The notes: generated from the letters alone by a model not told the origin. Counted from the first letter of the stretch, positions 32,760 through 41,726 are shown. The stretch: 64,000 nucleotides of DNA from an uncultured Elusimicrobia bacterium (GCA_903879915.1 CAIRNJ010000042.1:1-64000), one strand, 5' to 3'. Numbers and translations: made by a program.

Positions 32760-34094
32760 CTACAGGGCCGTGCGGTATTGCAGGTACGTCCGCCGGCCTT
32801 TTATCACTTCCACGTCCCTGAAAATTATGTTGCCCGTCGGGTTGCCGGCGCGGTCGGTAAATGTGATGATGACGTCCTGCCGGCCGGGCGCCACCGCCAG
32901 GCGCGCCATGCGTATCTGCGCGGGCAGGGTGGTCCAGCCCCGGGTGTCCGCGGTCTCGGTGGCCGCTCCGGCGGCGCTGGTGATCATCTTGGCCAGCAGC
33001 CCCAGGCCGGCCCCGGCGCGTTTCTCCACCTCGGCGGACGCCGCCCTGGCCAGCGCGAATTTTATGGCGGCCCGGGCTATGGCGCGCAACCTGATGGCCG
33101 CGTTCTTCTCTTCGAGGCACTGGCGGGCGATGCCCGAGATGTCCTCCATCAGCAGGGAGTCCGTTTCCGCTCCGCCCGCGGCTATGCGCGACCCGGCGAT
33201 GGTGTACGGGTCCTGCACGTATTCCGGGTAAGCTACGGTTATGGCGTCGCCCAGTATGCCGGTGTTCACGGCGTTCCTGAAGCGCGCGGCGTCCGGCTCG
33301 TCCTGGCCGCTCTGGTTCACCGCCAGCATGGCCTCGTTCCAGGCCACCTGGAAAGTGCGCGAGACCTTCATGGGGGAGGGGCCGTTGTAGTGCAGGAACA
33401 CTATCTCGCCCAGGCCCAGTTTCTCGAGCTTGGAATAGGGCGGTACTTTGAACTGCGGCTCGGGCGTAGCGTAATCCGCGGCGTAATCCTTGAAGGCCGC
33501 CTCCGCCGCTTTGTATGAAATGCGCGCGTCGTCCCGGCTGCCGCTCTGCTCGAAGAGCATGGCGCTCAAGTACTGCGCGAAAGCGCTGTCCTTGTAGCCG
33601 CTTTTGCCCTGCATGAATTCATTGAAGCGGGCGAGGTAGGCCGTCACTTTCCTTGCCTCCACCAGCGCTTCGTCCGTGTTGCCCATGAAAACGAAGTTCA
33701 GCGCGCGGAAAGCGTTTAGCAGCGCCCGCTCGAACACCTCGCCGGCGTATTTGGTGGTGTTGTCGTTGAGCAGGAAAGTGCCCGCGCCGCGGCTTACGCT
33801 GCGGGTGAACAGTTCTTCCATCCTGCCTTCCGCCGTTTCCAGGTCCCGGTCGCTTTCGGCGTATTTCGCCGCGTCGTGCAGCACCATGCCCCGGTCGAGG
33901 TAATACAGCACGGCGTTCTTCTCGCCGTATTCGGAGGTCTTCGCGCCCTCTATCTCCGCCTGCGCGCCTGCGTAGTCGTAGGCGGCCAGGCGGGCGTTGA
34001 GCCCCGTCCTGTACGAGCGCGACGGCCCGGCGCAGGCCGTCAGAACGACGGCCGCGACGGAGAGCACGCAACGCGCGGGGCGGGGGAGGGTCAT
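32760..34094 (-). CDS. COG3014-family lipoprotein
   Basis: 444 residues with a signal peptide and lipobox VVLTAC. TPR-like helical content covers residues 30-200 (YYLDRGMVLHDAAKYAESDRDLETAE, ALLNAFRALNFVFMGNTDEALVEARK), followed by a beta-rich C-terminal domain (GLGEIVFLHYNGPSP). This matches the COG3014 family, which is regularly found beside LpoB-like and LPP20 genes in Gram-negative bacteria. Role unknown; envelope biogenesis suspected. Eleven bases separate it from the next gene. Confidence 0.8.
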   Translation of the reverse strand: MTLPRPARCVLSVAAVVLTACAGPSRSYRTGLNARLAAYDYAGAQAEIEGAKTSEYGEKNAVLYYLDRGMVLHDAAKYAESDRDLETAEGRMEELFTRSVSRGAGTFLLNDNTTKYAGEVFERALLNAFRALNFVFMGNTDEALVEARKVTAYLARFNEFMQGKSGYKDSAFAQYLSAMLFEQSGSRDDARISYKAAEAAFKDYAADYATPEPQFKVPPYSKLEKLGLGEIVFLHYNGPSPMKVSRTFQVAWNEAMLAVNQSGQDEPDAARFRNAVNTGILGDAITVAYPEYVQDPYTIAGSRIAAGGAETDSLLMEDISGIARQCLEEKNAAIRLRAIARAAIKFALARAASAEVEKRAGAGLGLLAKMITSAAGAATETADTRGWTTLPAQIRMARLAVAPGRQDVIITFTDRAGNPTGNIIFRDVEVIKGRRTYLQYRTAL

Positions 34095-34112
34095 CGGCGG
34101 CTTACCCGGCGG

Positions 34113-34712
34113 TTACCAGGTAGAGCCTGACCGCTTAACCGCTTTCTTTATCTTCTTCTGGCCGGTCCAGGCTATCTGGTTGTTCTTCATGTTCAGCAGC
34201 TTCAGGTTGACCTGATAAAGGATGACGGATTTGCCGCCTTCTTTATCCTCAATGGAGCTCATGTTGCCGCTCAGCATGAAGTCCGCGCCGGTCTCCTGGC
34301 CGTGGGCCTTCTTGGTCTCTTCGGAGGCGTTGGTATCCTGGTCCAGCCGCTCGTCGCGCACGTCGCCGCGCTCGTCCTTGCTGGCCACGAAGGTGACGCG
34401 GCCGGAGTTGATCAGCGCGCGCTGCAGGTCCTCCACGAACACGCCGGTGTTGATGTGTTCGCTGCTCTGGTTGCGGACGGAGCCTACTATCACCGTGGGG
34501 TTCTCGCCGGACGCCCCCGAGGCGGAGCTCAGCCACGGGCGCGCGAGACAGTCGGAGATCATCTCTTCGGCCGTCAGGCGGGAGTCCGTGTCGTTCCATT
34601 TGCCGCTGATGTCCACCACCGCGGCGGTGTCGATACGTTTTACCTGCGTGCCGCCGCAGCCCGTAAGGACGGGCAGCGCCAGCAGCGGGGCCAATAATAG
34701 ATACTTTTTCAT
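34113..34712 (-). CDS. LpoB-like penicillin-binding-protein activator lipoprotein
   Basis: 199 residues: signal peptide with lipobox VLTGC, then a single LpoB/TolB-N-like domain (AEEMISDCL, PTVIVGSVRNQSSEHINTGVF, ADFMLSGNMSSIED, YQVNLKLLNMKNNQIAWTGQKKIKK). In E. coli LpoB is an outer-membrane lipoprotein that activates PBP1b. The homology is to the family; whether a PBP is the partner here is inference. Middle gene of the lipoprotein operon. Confidence 0.85.
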   Translation of the reverse strand: MKKYLLLAPLLALPVLTGCGGTQVKRIDTAAVVDISGKWNDTDSRLTAEEMISDCLARPWLSSASGASGENPTVIVGSVRNQSSEHINTGVFVEDLQRALINSGRVTFVASKDERGDVRDERLDQDTNASEETKKAHGQETGADFMLSGNMSSIEDKEGGKSVILYQVNLKLLNMKNNQIAWTGQKKIKKAVKRSGSTW

Positions 34713-34748
34713 AAAGCCCTGTCTCCTTGTCCGATATTAGCGCGCGGC

Positions 34749-35336
34749 TCAGTGCTTGGCTTCTTCGGCGGCCAGGTCGTCGAAGGCCTTGTCCGCGTTG
34801 GCCTTCACGTAATCGCGCACTTTGGAGTCCAGCTCCTTGGCTTTATCGAGCTGCGCTTTCACGCCGGCCACGTCGAGCTTGGCCAGCGCGAACATGGAGC
34901 CGTCGGAGGAGTCTATCCAGTGGTCCACGATAACGACGCCCGAGAGGTTCATCTGGGTGAAGCTCTTAAGCGAGTTGGTGACGTTCTGCTCCTCGCTGGA
35001 GCTTTTCATGTCGCCGGCCGTGGTGGAGGCCATGTAATCTTTGGTCAGCTTGGCTATGTAGGTATTGAAAACCTCGGCGATCTTCGCGCGCGCGCGGCCG
35101 TCGGCCGTGTCTATGGCCAGCGCCCTGTTCCGGATGCCGGTGGCTATGCCGACGCCGTAGAAGTTGCCGTCCTTGAAGGCGCCGGAGCCCTGGTTCACCC
35201 AGGCCGGGCCGGAGGCCGCGATGGGCGCGGCTACGGCCGCGGTCTGCACGTTCTTGTTGCCGCCGCCGCAGCCGGCGAGAGCGATAACGGCGCTGACGCA
35301 GAATAGTACCTTCACCGAACTGTTGATATTTTTCAT
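34749..35336 (-). CDS. LPP20 family lipoprotein
   Basis: 195 residues with lipobox ALAGC and a compact LPP20 domain starting GPAWVNQGSGAFKDGNFYGVG and containing TADGRARAKIAEVFNTYIAKL. First gene of the minus-strand operon LPP20, LpoB-like, COG3014, LPP20-like. LPP20 proteins are outer-membrane lipoproteins first described in Helicobacter; their function is unclear. Shares its opening motif with the other LPP20-like protein and with the lipoprotein at 35717. Confidence 0.85.
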   Translation of the reverse strand: MKNINSSVKVLFCVSAVIALAGCGGGNKNVQTAAVAAPIAASGPAWVNQGSGAFKDGNFYGVGIATGIRNRALAIDTADGRARAKIAEVFNTYIAKLTKDYMASTTAGDMKSSSEEQNVTNSLKSFTQMNLSGVVIVDHWIDSSDGSMFALAKLDVAGVKAQLDKAKELDSKVRDYVKANADKAFDDLAAEEAKH

Positions 35337-35716
35337 TTTTTAACCCCTTTTTTGAAAGAAATTACCGGCTAGCTTGCCAACCCAAAAATTAGCAATTAAT
35401 GCCTTTATTGTCAAACAGGTAGAGAGAGGATAAGGATGGAACGATAAAGGACTTGCGCGGTCACCGGCTCTCCCGGACGGGAAGCCGCGTGAAGGTCCGT
35501 GAAAAAAGTCCGCCTTTTTTGTATCATAGCCAGAATGGACGGGAGGGGCGCGCGTTTTGCATTTTTTTTAGTAGGCCGGACAGAGGCTGGACGAAATAAA
35601 CCGTCTTGTAAACCACGGTTTTTAACGTCCGGTCCCGTACCGGCGCGGCCGGCCGTCTTTCGCCCCGGCGGTAAGACCCGGGCGGGAACACGCGGGTCCT
35701 AAGGAGAACGGTGTAA
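35337..35716. other. 380-bp divergent intergenic region
   Basis: It carries back-to-back regulatory signals for the lipoprotein operon (-) and the DUF4384/CHAT pair (+). A strong minus-strand promoter lies at 35386-35414. A weak plus-strand promoter candidate is GTGAAA (35499-35504), 17 bp, TATCAT (35522-35527). A short hairpin (35502-35520) and a GC-rich untranslated leader with AAGGAG before the ATG at 35717 complete it. I see no convincing gene; a 67-codon frame at 35499 starts with GTG and has no ribosome site. Confidence 0.55.
35386..35414 (-). promoter_or_regulatory. Predicted promoter of the lipoprotein operon
   Basis: On the minus strand TTGACA (35409-35414) and TAATTT (35386-35391) are separated by exactly 17 bp, about 50 bases before the LPP20 start codon. 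Confidence 0.6.
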
Positions 35717-36706
35717 ATGAAAAGAACAGCCATTCTGATATGCTGCGCGCTGGCCGCCGCGGCCTGCTCCACGCCCCAGACCGCGGAAAGGCCGGGATTC
35801 AAAGCGGAAAAGCCGGCCTGGTTCGAGAAGACCATAGTGCCGCAGGGCGCGGAGATCCTGGCCGTTGGCCATTCCGGGCCGCAGGCCGATGAGCAGAAGG
35901 CAAAGGACGAAGCCCTGGCTAACGCCACGAAGGAATTTGCGCGTTACTGCAAAGCGGACGTGGATTCGCTGGACAGGATCTATGAGACCTATTCCCGCGA
36001 GAACGCGAAAACGAACGAAACCCTGAGCGTTGAGAACCGCAACCAGGTGCGGGTAAAGGCCTTCGTCAAACGCGCGGTGCCGGACGACTGGTATGTGCGG
36101 CGGGAGAAGAAAAACTGGCTGGCCTCCGTTCTGCTCAAAGTGCCCAAAGAGGAATTCGACAGGATCTCGACCGAGAAGAACGTCAAACTGTCCCTTGATA
36201 TAGGGTTCTATTTCGAGGACGCGGATAAAAAAATGCAGCCGCTTGGCGACGGCAGCGTGCTGAGGTCCGGCGACGGCTACGCCGTCTATGCAAAGCCCAG
36301 CGACACCTGCTTCCTGTACGTCTACCAGGTGGACGCGCTGAATAAATCGTTCCGGCTGTTCCCGAACCCGCAGTTCAAGACCGCGGAAAACCCCGTGCCG
36401 GCCGCGTCCGTCCTGTGGGTGCCCAATGACAAGGAGGTGCTGTTCCTTGACGAAACCACGGGCAAGGAGTCTTTTTATATCTTCGCCTCCCCGGAAAGAA
36501 TACCCGATTTCGAGGGGGAGAAAGGCGTGAACCTTACGCGCGGCGATATGGACCTGCTGGGCAAAAAAATGGGTGCGGCGGGCGTGCGGCGCAAGCTCGA
36601 TACGTCCACGGTAGCGCCCCCCGCGAAAAGCGACGTGGTTGAAGTGAAGAAAAAACTGCAGGCCGAAGGCGCTTTCGTCTACGAAACCTGGTTCTGGCAC
36701 AAATAG
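35717..36706 (+). CDS. LPP20/DUF4384 lipoprotein
   Basis: 329 residues. Signal peptide with lipobox AAAACS. An LPP20-like N-terminal domain follows (KPAWFEKTIVPQGAEILAVGHSG, DEALANATKEFARYCKADVDS). A DUF4384-like beta domain covers about 165-270 (GYAVYAKPSDTCFLYVYQVDA, FRLFPNPQF). DUF4384 domains commonly accompany caspase-fold and CHAT-fold proteases in bacteria. Start ATG has AAGGAG eleven bases upstream. Only 25 bases separate it from the CHAT gene, so they should be one operon. It may be the envelope partner or adaptor of the CHAT protein; inference. Confidence 0.78.
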   Translation: MKRTAILICCALAAAACSTPQTAERPGFKAEKPAWFEKTIVPQGAEILAVGHSGPQADEQKAKDEALANATKEFARYCKADVDSLDRIYETYSRENAKTNETLSVENRNQVRVKAFVKRAVPDDWYVRREKKNWLASVLLKVPKEEFDRISTEKNVKLSLDIGFYFEDADKKMQPLGDGSVLRSGDGYAVYAKPSDTCFLYVYQVDALNKSFRLFPNPQFKTAENPVPAASVLWVPNDKEVLFLDETTGKESFYIFASPERIPDFEGEKGVNLTRGDMDLLGKKMGAAGVRRKLDTSTVAPPAKSDVVEVKKKLQAEGAFVYETWFWHK

Positions 36707-36731
36707 AAGCGAAGTATACGGGGGGTTGCTT

Positions 36732-39700
36732 ATGAAAAAAACGCTTTGGGCGGCGGTGCTGCTTTGCGCGAACGTGTTCGCCGCGCAGCTGCATGCCGCG
36801 GATATAATGGCTCTGATGGAAAAAGGGAATGAAAGCTTCCGGGTTTCCGATTACCAGGGGGCGCGGGAAGCGTGGCAGGCGGGGCTTGAAGAAGCGAAGC
36901 GCCAGCGCAATAAGCAGGGAATAGGCGCGTTTACCGGCAACCTCGGGGTCGTTTATGAAAAGTTAGGCGACTACCCGAAGGCTTTGGAGTATGATCTGCA
37001 GGGGCTTGCGAACTTGCGCAATGCCGGTGATAAAACGGGCGAAGCCAATATGCTCGGCAACATCGGGAACGTTTATATGCGCCTGGGGGATTTCCCCAGG
37101 GCGCTGGAGCATCAGCAGCAGGCGCTTAAGCTCGACAGGGGCCTGGGCAACAAAAAAGGCGAAAGTTCCGATCTTGGCAACATCGGGCTTATCTATGAGA
37201 AACTGGGCGACTATCTAAAAGCGTTGGACCACTGCCAGCAGGCACTTAAGGGCGCCCGGGAACTGGGCAACAAAAAGATCGAAAGCAATAACCTCGGCAC
37301 CATCGGGAATATCTACTCCGACCTGGGCGACTATCCGAAAGCTTTGGAGCACCACCTGCAGTCGCTTGCGATCAAGCGGGGAATAGGCGACAGGAACGGC
37401 GCGGGCAACAGCCTCAACAATATCGGGAATGTTTATGATAGTCTGCTGGACTATCCGAAGGCGCTGGACTACTACCAGCAGGCGCTTGAAAGCAAACGGG
37501 AGATAGGCGATAAAAAGGGCGAAGGCGCCAGCCTCGGGAACATAGGGCTTGTCTATGAAGAGCTCGGCGACTATCCGAAGGCGTTGGAGCTCTATCAGCA
37601 GGGGCTTAAAATTGAACGGGATATCGGCGACAGAATGAGCGAAGGCGATACCTTCACCAACCTCGGGAATTTATATAACAGGCTGGGCGACTATCCGAAG
37701 GCGCTGGAGCACTATCAGCAGGCGCTTGATCTTGCCCGTGAAATAAGCGACAAAAAGAACGAAAGCAAAAACCTCGCCAACCTCGGGGTTCTCTATGAGG
37801 ATCAGGGCGACTATCCGAAAGCTCTGGATCACTTTCAGCAGGCGCTTGGCGTGCAGCAGAAGATAGGCGCGCCCATAGAAAAAATCGAACTCAATATCGG
37901 CGATGTTTACCTGGACCGGGGCGAGTTCGACCGCGCGTTTTCGCTCTACTCCAAATATGACGCCCCTTTGCGGCTTGGCCGGTATTACCTGGCAAAAAAG
38001 GACTTCTCCAGGGCGAAAGAAACGCTGGTTGGCTATCTCGCTGACGCCGAGAAGAAAAAGAACAGCAGCCTCCTTATGGCCTGGTACACGAACCTGGGGT
38101 TGGCGGAGGAGGGGTTGAAGAATAACGGCCCTGCCCTGCAATATTTCCGCAAGGCGGCGGAAACGCTTGAAGAAATACGCTCCTCCCTGACCGAATCTCA
38201 GCGCGCCAACTTTTTCGGGGCCAAGACGGAAGGCGTTCCGCGGCTGGAAGTTTACGAGGGGCTTGTCCGGACCACGGCAGCGTCGCAGGAAGGCGCAAAA
38301 GGGGCTTTCTATTACGCGGAGTTCACGCGCGGGCGGCTGCTGGCGGAATCTATTTCAAAAAAATACGGCGGAACGAAGCCGCGGATACCGCAGGCTGCCG
38401 GAGAAAAAGAAACCGAACTGACCGACAGGCTCGCCTCGGCGTACAAACAGCTGCAGGCGGCTTTTGAGAAGAATAATGCCGACAGGTACAAAGAGCTGCA
38501 AGGCGAGCAGGCCGCGCTGAAAAAAGAGCAGGCGGCGTTCGTAGCCGGGCTGCGCAGGGACTACCCTGAATATGCCGCCATCGTCTATCCCGAGCCGATA
38601 GCGGCCGGAAGCGTCGCGCTTTCGCCCGACGAAACGCTGCTGGAGTTCGAGGTGACCGGGAACGAAACGCTGCTTTTCATCCTGAGCGGAAAAGATAGAA
38701 CCCTGAAGCTCCGCCGGATCCCCGTCGCACGCGAACAGCTGGCCGAAACCGTCGGCAAATACCGCGGCGCGTTCGCGAACGTGGAATCAGCGCAGGACCT
38801 GGCGAAATACGATGCCGCGGGCGGTAAAAATATCTACGACCTGCTGTTCGGGGGCGAACTGAAGAGCCTGCCGGCCGGCGCGAAGCTTATCATAGCCCCG
38901 GACGAGGTGCTGGGCGTCCTGCCGTTCGAGTCGCTGGCGGTGGAGGTGCCCGCCGCGGAAAAGATCGGCGAGGGGAAACACGGCCCTTTCCCCGTAGGCG
39001 TCAAATACCTTGGCGACAAGTACGCCGTAAGCTACGCGCAGTCGGCCACTTCGCTGACCATGCTGCGCACGCTGAAGAAAGGCGGGGCCGGGGCCGATAC
39101 CGCGCTGGCCGTGGTGGACCCGGTGTTTTCCGCGGGTGACAGCCGGGCGAAGAAACTTTCGGCCGCCGCGAAGCCGGAAGAGGGAGGCATGAAGCTGATG
39201 GGCGCGCTGACGCGCTGGAAAACCATGGGCGCGGCGGGGACGAGGGGGCGGGGTGAGGGCAACAGCGAAGCCGCGGACGCGGACGCCGTCTTTCCAAGGC
39301 TGGAGAAGACCGCCGAGATAGGCCGGCAGCTCAAAGAGCTGTTCGGCGGCGCAGCCGCCGTGGTTTCGGACGAAAAAGCGCGGAAAGAGGATATTCTCAA
39401 GCTGCCGCTCGATAAATACAAATATCTTGTTTTCGGCACGCACGGCATCCTGGACGGGGCGGTGCCTTACATCCGGCAGCCCGCGCTGGTCCTGAACCAG
39501 GTTGGCAACAGGGCCGCCGAGGACGGCTTCCTGACGATGACGGAGGTAATGGGGCTGAAGCTGGGCGCGGAAGTGGCCGCGCTTACGGCCTGCGAAACAG
39601 GGGTGGGCAAGTACGTGTCCGGGGAAGGCGTGATGGGGATGGGAAGGGCGTTCCAGTTCGCCGGGGCGGGCAACGTGCTTATGAGCTTGTGGTCGGTTTC

Positions 39701-39857
39701 GGAGGACGCGACGGTGGCCTTGTCGGGAGAATTCTTCAAACAGTTGAAAGCCGGCAGAACGCCCGCCGAAGCGCTGGCGCTGGCGCGGACCGAAATACGC
39801 CGGCAGGGCTACGAGCATCCGTTCTACTGGTCGGCTTTCATACTGATGGGGAACTGA
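36732..39857 (+). CDS. Secreted TPR-CHAT protease-like protein
   Basis: 1041 residues. Signal peptide 1-23 (ends LHA). Residues about 60-390 contain eight consecutive 40-residue TPRs (pattern LGNIGNVY..LGDYPKALE..QQAL) that lie on an exact 120-bp DNA period. A helical region with YFRKAAETLEEIRSSLTESQR and FYYAEFTRGRLLAESI leads to the CHAT domain. The catalytic pair is His904 (VFGTHGILDG) and Cys954 (LTACETG), and the end GYEHPFYWSAFILMGN is canonical. CHAT proteases cleave partner proteins when activated through TPR contacts; most characterised ones are cytosolic, so a signal peptide is notable. An ATG at 36732 is used, not a TTG at 36726. Confidence 0.9.
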   Translation: MKKTLWAAVLLCANVFAAQLHAADIMALMEKGNESFRVSDYQGAREAWQAGLEEAKRQRNKQGIGAFTGNLGVVYEKLGDYPKALEYDLQGLANLRNAGDKTGEANMLGNIGNVYMRLGDFPRALEHQQQALKLDRGLGNKKGESSDLGNIGLIYEKLGDYLKALDHCQQALKGARELGNKKIESNNLGTIGNIYSDLGDYPKALEHHLQSLAIKRGIGDRNGAGNSLNNIGNVYDSLLDYPKALDYYQQALESKREIGDKKGEGASLGNIGLVYEELGDYPKALELYQQGLKIERDIGDRMSEGDTFTNLGNLYNRLGDYPKALEHYQQALDLAREISDKKNESKNLANLGVLYEDQGDYPKALDHFQQALGVQQKIGAPIEKIELNIGDVYLDRGEFDRAFSLYSKYDAPLRLGRYYLAKKDFSRAKETLVGYLADAEKKKNSSLLMAWYTNLGLAEEGLKNNGPALQYFRKAAETLEEIRSSLTESQRANFFGAKTEGVPRLEVYEGLVRTTAASQEGAKGAFYYAEFTRGRLLAESISKKYGGTKPRIPQAAGEKETELTDRLASAYKQLQAAFEKNNADRYKELQGEQAALKKEQAAFVAGLRRDYPEYAAIVYPEPIAAGSVALSPDETLLEFEVTGNETLLFILSGKDRTLKLRRIPVAREQLAETVGKYRGAFANVESAQDLAKYDAAGGKNIYDLLFGGELKSLPAGAKLIIAPDEVLGVLPFESLAVEVPAAEKIGEGKHGPFPVGVKYLGDKYAVSYAQSATSLTMLRTLKKGGAGADTALAVVDPVFSAGDSRAKKLSAAAKPEEGGMKLMGALTRWKTMGAAGTRGRGEGNSEAADADAVFPRLEKTAEIGRQLKELFGGAAAVVSDEKARKEDILKLPLDKYKYLVFGTHGILDGAVPYIRQPALVLNQVGNRAAEDGFLTMTEVMGLKLGAEVAALTACETGVGKYVSGEGVMGMGRAFQFAGAGNVLMSLWSVSEDATVALSGEFFKQLKAGRTPAEALALARTEIRRQGYEHPFYWSAFILMGN
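36926..37885 (+). repeat. Eight tandem 120-bp units coding TPRs
   Basis: GGCGACTA-type segments recur every 120 bp from about 36966 to 37806, one per TPR. The DNA copies are similar enough to have arisen by recent in-frame duplication, so copy number may vary between strains. Confidence 0.85.
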
Positions 39858-39923
39858 AGTCCGGGCCGGGGGAGCTTCTCCGCGCTATTGCCGCCGCCGG
39901 CGGGGCGGTCCGGGGGAAGCTCC

Positions 39924-40277
39924 TCAGGTCAGGGCCCGGGCCACGGTTTTCATGAAGCTTTCCGGCTCCAGCGGCTTGGGCAGGCATTCCAGCACCGCGT
40001 AGGCGGCGAGGGCGCCGGGTTCGGGCGGGGAGCCGGTAACCAGCAGGCTTTTGGCGCCGGCGGACCTTTCCGCGAACAGGCGCGTCAGCTCCGTGCCCAG
40101 CCCGTCGGGGAACATCAGGTCCGTCACCAGCAGATCGTAATGGTTCTTTCCTATCAGGGCCGCGGCCGCGGCTACGCTTTCAGCGTAAGTGAGCTCGTAA
40201 TCCCTGCCGGAGAACAGGCCTGCATAGACCCGGAGCATCGCGGGGTCGTCGTCGGCTATCAGTATCTTTCGGGGCAT
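39924..40277 (-). CDS. Receiver-domain response regulator
   Basis: 117 residues, receiver only: acidic pair ADDDP near the start, phospho-acceptor Asp in LLVTDLMFPDG, Lys in ECLPKPLEPESF. It is not of the Rcp1 type. The ATG at 40277 follows AAGGCGG; an M at 40295 is possible. It converges with the CHAT gene and its partner kinase is not adjacent. Confidence 0.85.
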   Translation of the reverse strand: MPRKILIADDDPAMLRVYAGLFSGRDYELTYAESVAAAAALIGKNHYDLLVTDLMFPDGLGTELTRLFAERSAGAKSLLVTGSPPEPGALAAYAVLECLPKPLEPESFMKTVARALT

Positions 40278-40329
40278 GATCCGCCTTCTCAGCACAGAAT
40301 GCCCTCACCCTTTCAAGGCCCCCCGGCCT

Positions 40330-41202
40330 TTAATTGAACAGCTTAAGACTTACCCGCCGCGGCCCGGAGCCGAATTTCGCGACGGATATGCCGTCAAAGA
40401 ACAGTTCAAAAGCGTAGCGTGCGGTGTCCACCGGTTCGCCCATGCGGTAGCCGGGGTTGTCCGCCTGATTAGTAAGAGGATGGCCGAAGCCGGCGGCGTC
40501 GTCCGTTGAAGTGGGAAAGGTGTCCGTGAGGAAGAATGATTCCGGAAAACGGTCGAAGACCTTGCGGATGGCGGCCGGGGAGGCGGTTTTGGGGTCGAGC
40601 GCCAGCAGCTCTTTATATACGCCGGCGTCCTCCTCGTAAAAATAGATGGCCTTAAGCGGCATGTTCACGGTGAACGGCTTGCCGGAGGCCTCGAAATGCA
40701 TGCGTATGGCGTCGCGCGCGGCCAGCGTCTGGCAGCCGCGGGCGCCGTCGTAGCTGCCGAAAAAGCCGCCGATTATAGTAACTTCGCCGGCGGCCAGAGG
40801 CAGGTTGTGTTCGCCGCCCGCCGAGAACAGCTCGTAATCGGGGGCGCGGTCGGCCGGGTACCAGTCGGAGTAGCCCTGCGCTGACTGGTCGTTGAGCAGA
40901 TAGATCACCGGGCGGCCGGCGGCCTTGTAGCCGGCCACCACGGCGTTTATGCCGCCGGCGGCCGAGGCGGTCTCGTCAAAAGCGCGGCTGGCGTGCACCA
41001 CTATAAGGGGATCGTCCGGCAGCCGGGAGGGAAGTTCGTTCTTCGGGTTGCGGGGTGCCAGCGCGGCCGCCGCCGGGGCGGGGGGCGGAACTTTCAGGCC
41101 GGAGCCCAGTATCTCGGCGGCGGTTATGGCGCGCAGCTGGGCGTGCGCCGGTAAATTCAGGGCGGATAAGAACAGGGCCAGGGTCAGCGCGCAGCGGTTC
41201 AT
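40330..41202 (-). CDS. Secreted protein of unknown function
   Basis: 290 residues: signal peptide (1-21, ends AHA), then PLIVVHASRAFDETASAAGG, GRPVIYLLNDQ, GEVTIIGGFFGSYDGARGCQTLAARDAI and a C-terminal FDGISVAKFGSGPRRVSLKLF. The alternating alpha/beta pattern could be a small hydrolase or isochorismatase-like fold, but I recognise no catalytic motif. The start lacks a Shine-Dalgarno. A minus-strand TAAATT (41210-41215) lies 13 bases before the ATG, fitting a leaderless transcript. Confidence 0.6.
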   Translation of the reverse strand: MNRCALTLALFLSALNLPAHAQLRAITAAEILGSGLKVPPPAPAAAALAPRNPKNELPSRLPDDPLIVVHASRAFDETASAAGGINAVVAGYKAAGRPVIYLLNDQSAQGYSDWYPADRAPDYELFSAGGEHNLPLAAGEVTIIGGFFGSYDGARGCQTLAARDAIRMHFEASGKPFTVNMPLKAIYFYEEDAGVYKELLALDPKTASPAAIRKVFDRFPESFFLTDTFPTSTDDAAGFGHPLTNQADNPGYRMGEPVDTARYAFELFFDGISVAKFGSGPRRVSLKLFN

Positions 41203-41306
41203 TGATTACAATTTACCAGTAAAGACGGGAAGATATAAGGGCGGGAGTCCCGGGCCGGCGGGAGCATTGGGCCTAGCTCCGGCTGGGCCGCCCAGCCCCG
41301 CTATTT

Positions 41307-41321
41307 GATAATATAGCGGTT
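41307..41321 (+). promoter_or_regulatory. -10 element abutting the GGQ hydrolase start
   Basis: GATAAT at 41307-41312 places the transcript start about three bases before the ATG at 41322. There is no Shine-Dalgarno in between. Confidence 0.4.
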
Positions 41322-41726
41322 ATGACAGATACAGGCTTCCGGCTCGCGCCCGGCTCTTTCGAGGAAAAATTCATCCGCAGCGGCGGGCACGGCGGGCAGA
41401 ACGTGAACAAAGTGGCCACCACCGTGCAGCTGCGGTTCTTTCCCGCCCTGTCCGGCCTGCCTTACGAGGCGCAGCAGCGGCTGAAGGCGCTGGCGGGCTC
41501 CAAGCTTACCGACGACGGCGACGTTATAATAATCGCCAGCGAATACCGGACGCAGGAACAGAACCGGCAGGCCGCCCGCGCCCGCCTGAACGAACTGGTG
41601 GAGCGCGCCCTGCGCCCGCCGCGCCGCCGCCGGCCCACCAAGCCCTCTTACGGCTCCAAACTCCGCCGCCTTGACGAGAAAAAACACCGCTCGGATATAA
41701 AAAAAACGCGCCATTCGGAGGAATGA
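41322..41726 (+). CDS. arfB: ArfB-like peptidyl-tRNA hydrolase (stand-alone GGQ)
   Basis: 134 residues, the length of ArfB/YaeJ. The catalytic GGQ lies at residues 24-26 in SGGHGGQNVNK, followed by the family's TTVQLRF beta strand. The basic C-terminal tail (RPPRRRRPTKPSYGSKLRR) enters the empty mRNA channel of stalled ribosomes. It frees nascent chains on non-stop ribosomes. Single gene; convergent with the downstream hydrolase. Confidence 0.9.
   Translation: MTDTGFRLAPGSFEEKFIRSGGHGGQNVNKVATTVQLRFFPALSGLPYEAQQRLKALAGSKLTDDGDVIIIASEYRTQEQNRQAARARLNELVERALRPPRRRRPTKPSYGSKLRRLDEKKHRSDIKKTRHSEE

Noticed and set aside
32749-33120. Long N-terminal extension of the LPP20-like lipoprotein
   Set aside because: It lies wholly inside the COG3014 gene in another frame; the lipobox and AGGAGG site fix the start at 32748.
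35499-35702. 67-codon open frame in the divergent intergenic region
   Set aside because: GTG start, no ribosome site, Arg/Pro-rich composition without domain features, and it overlaps promoter and leader signals.
36926-37885. Regular repeats as a CRISPR array or mobile element
   Set aside because: The 120-bp period is in frame and codes TPRs; there are no short spacers or palindromic repeats.
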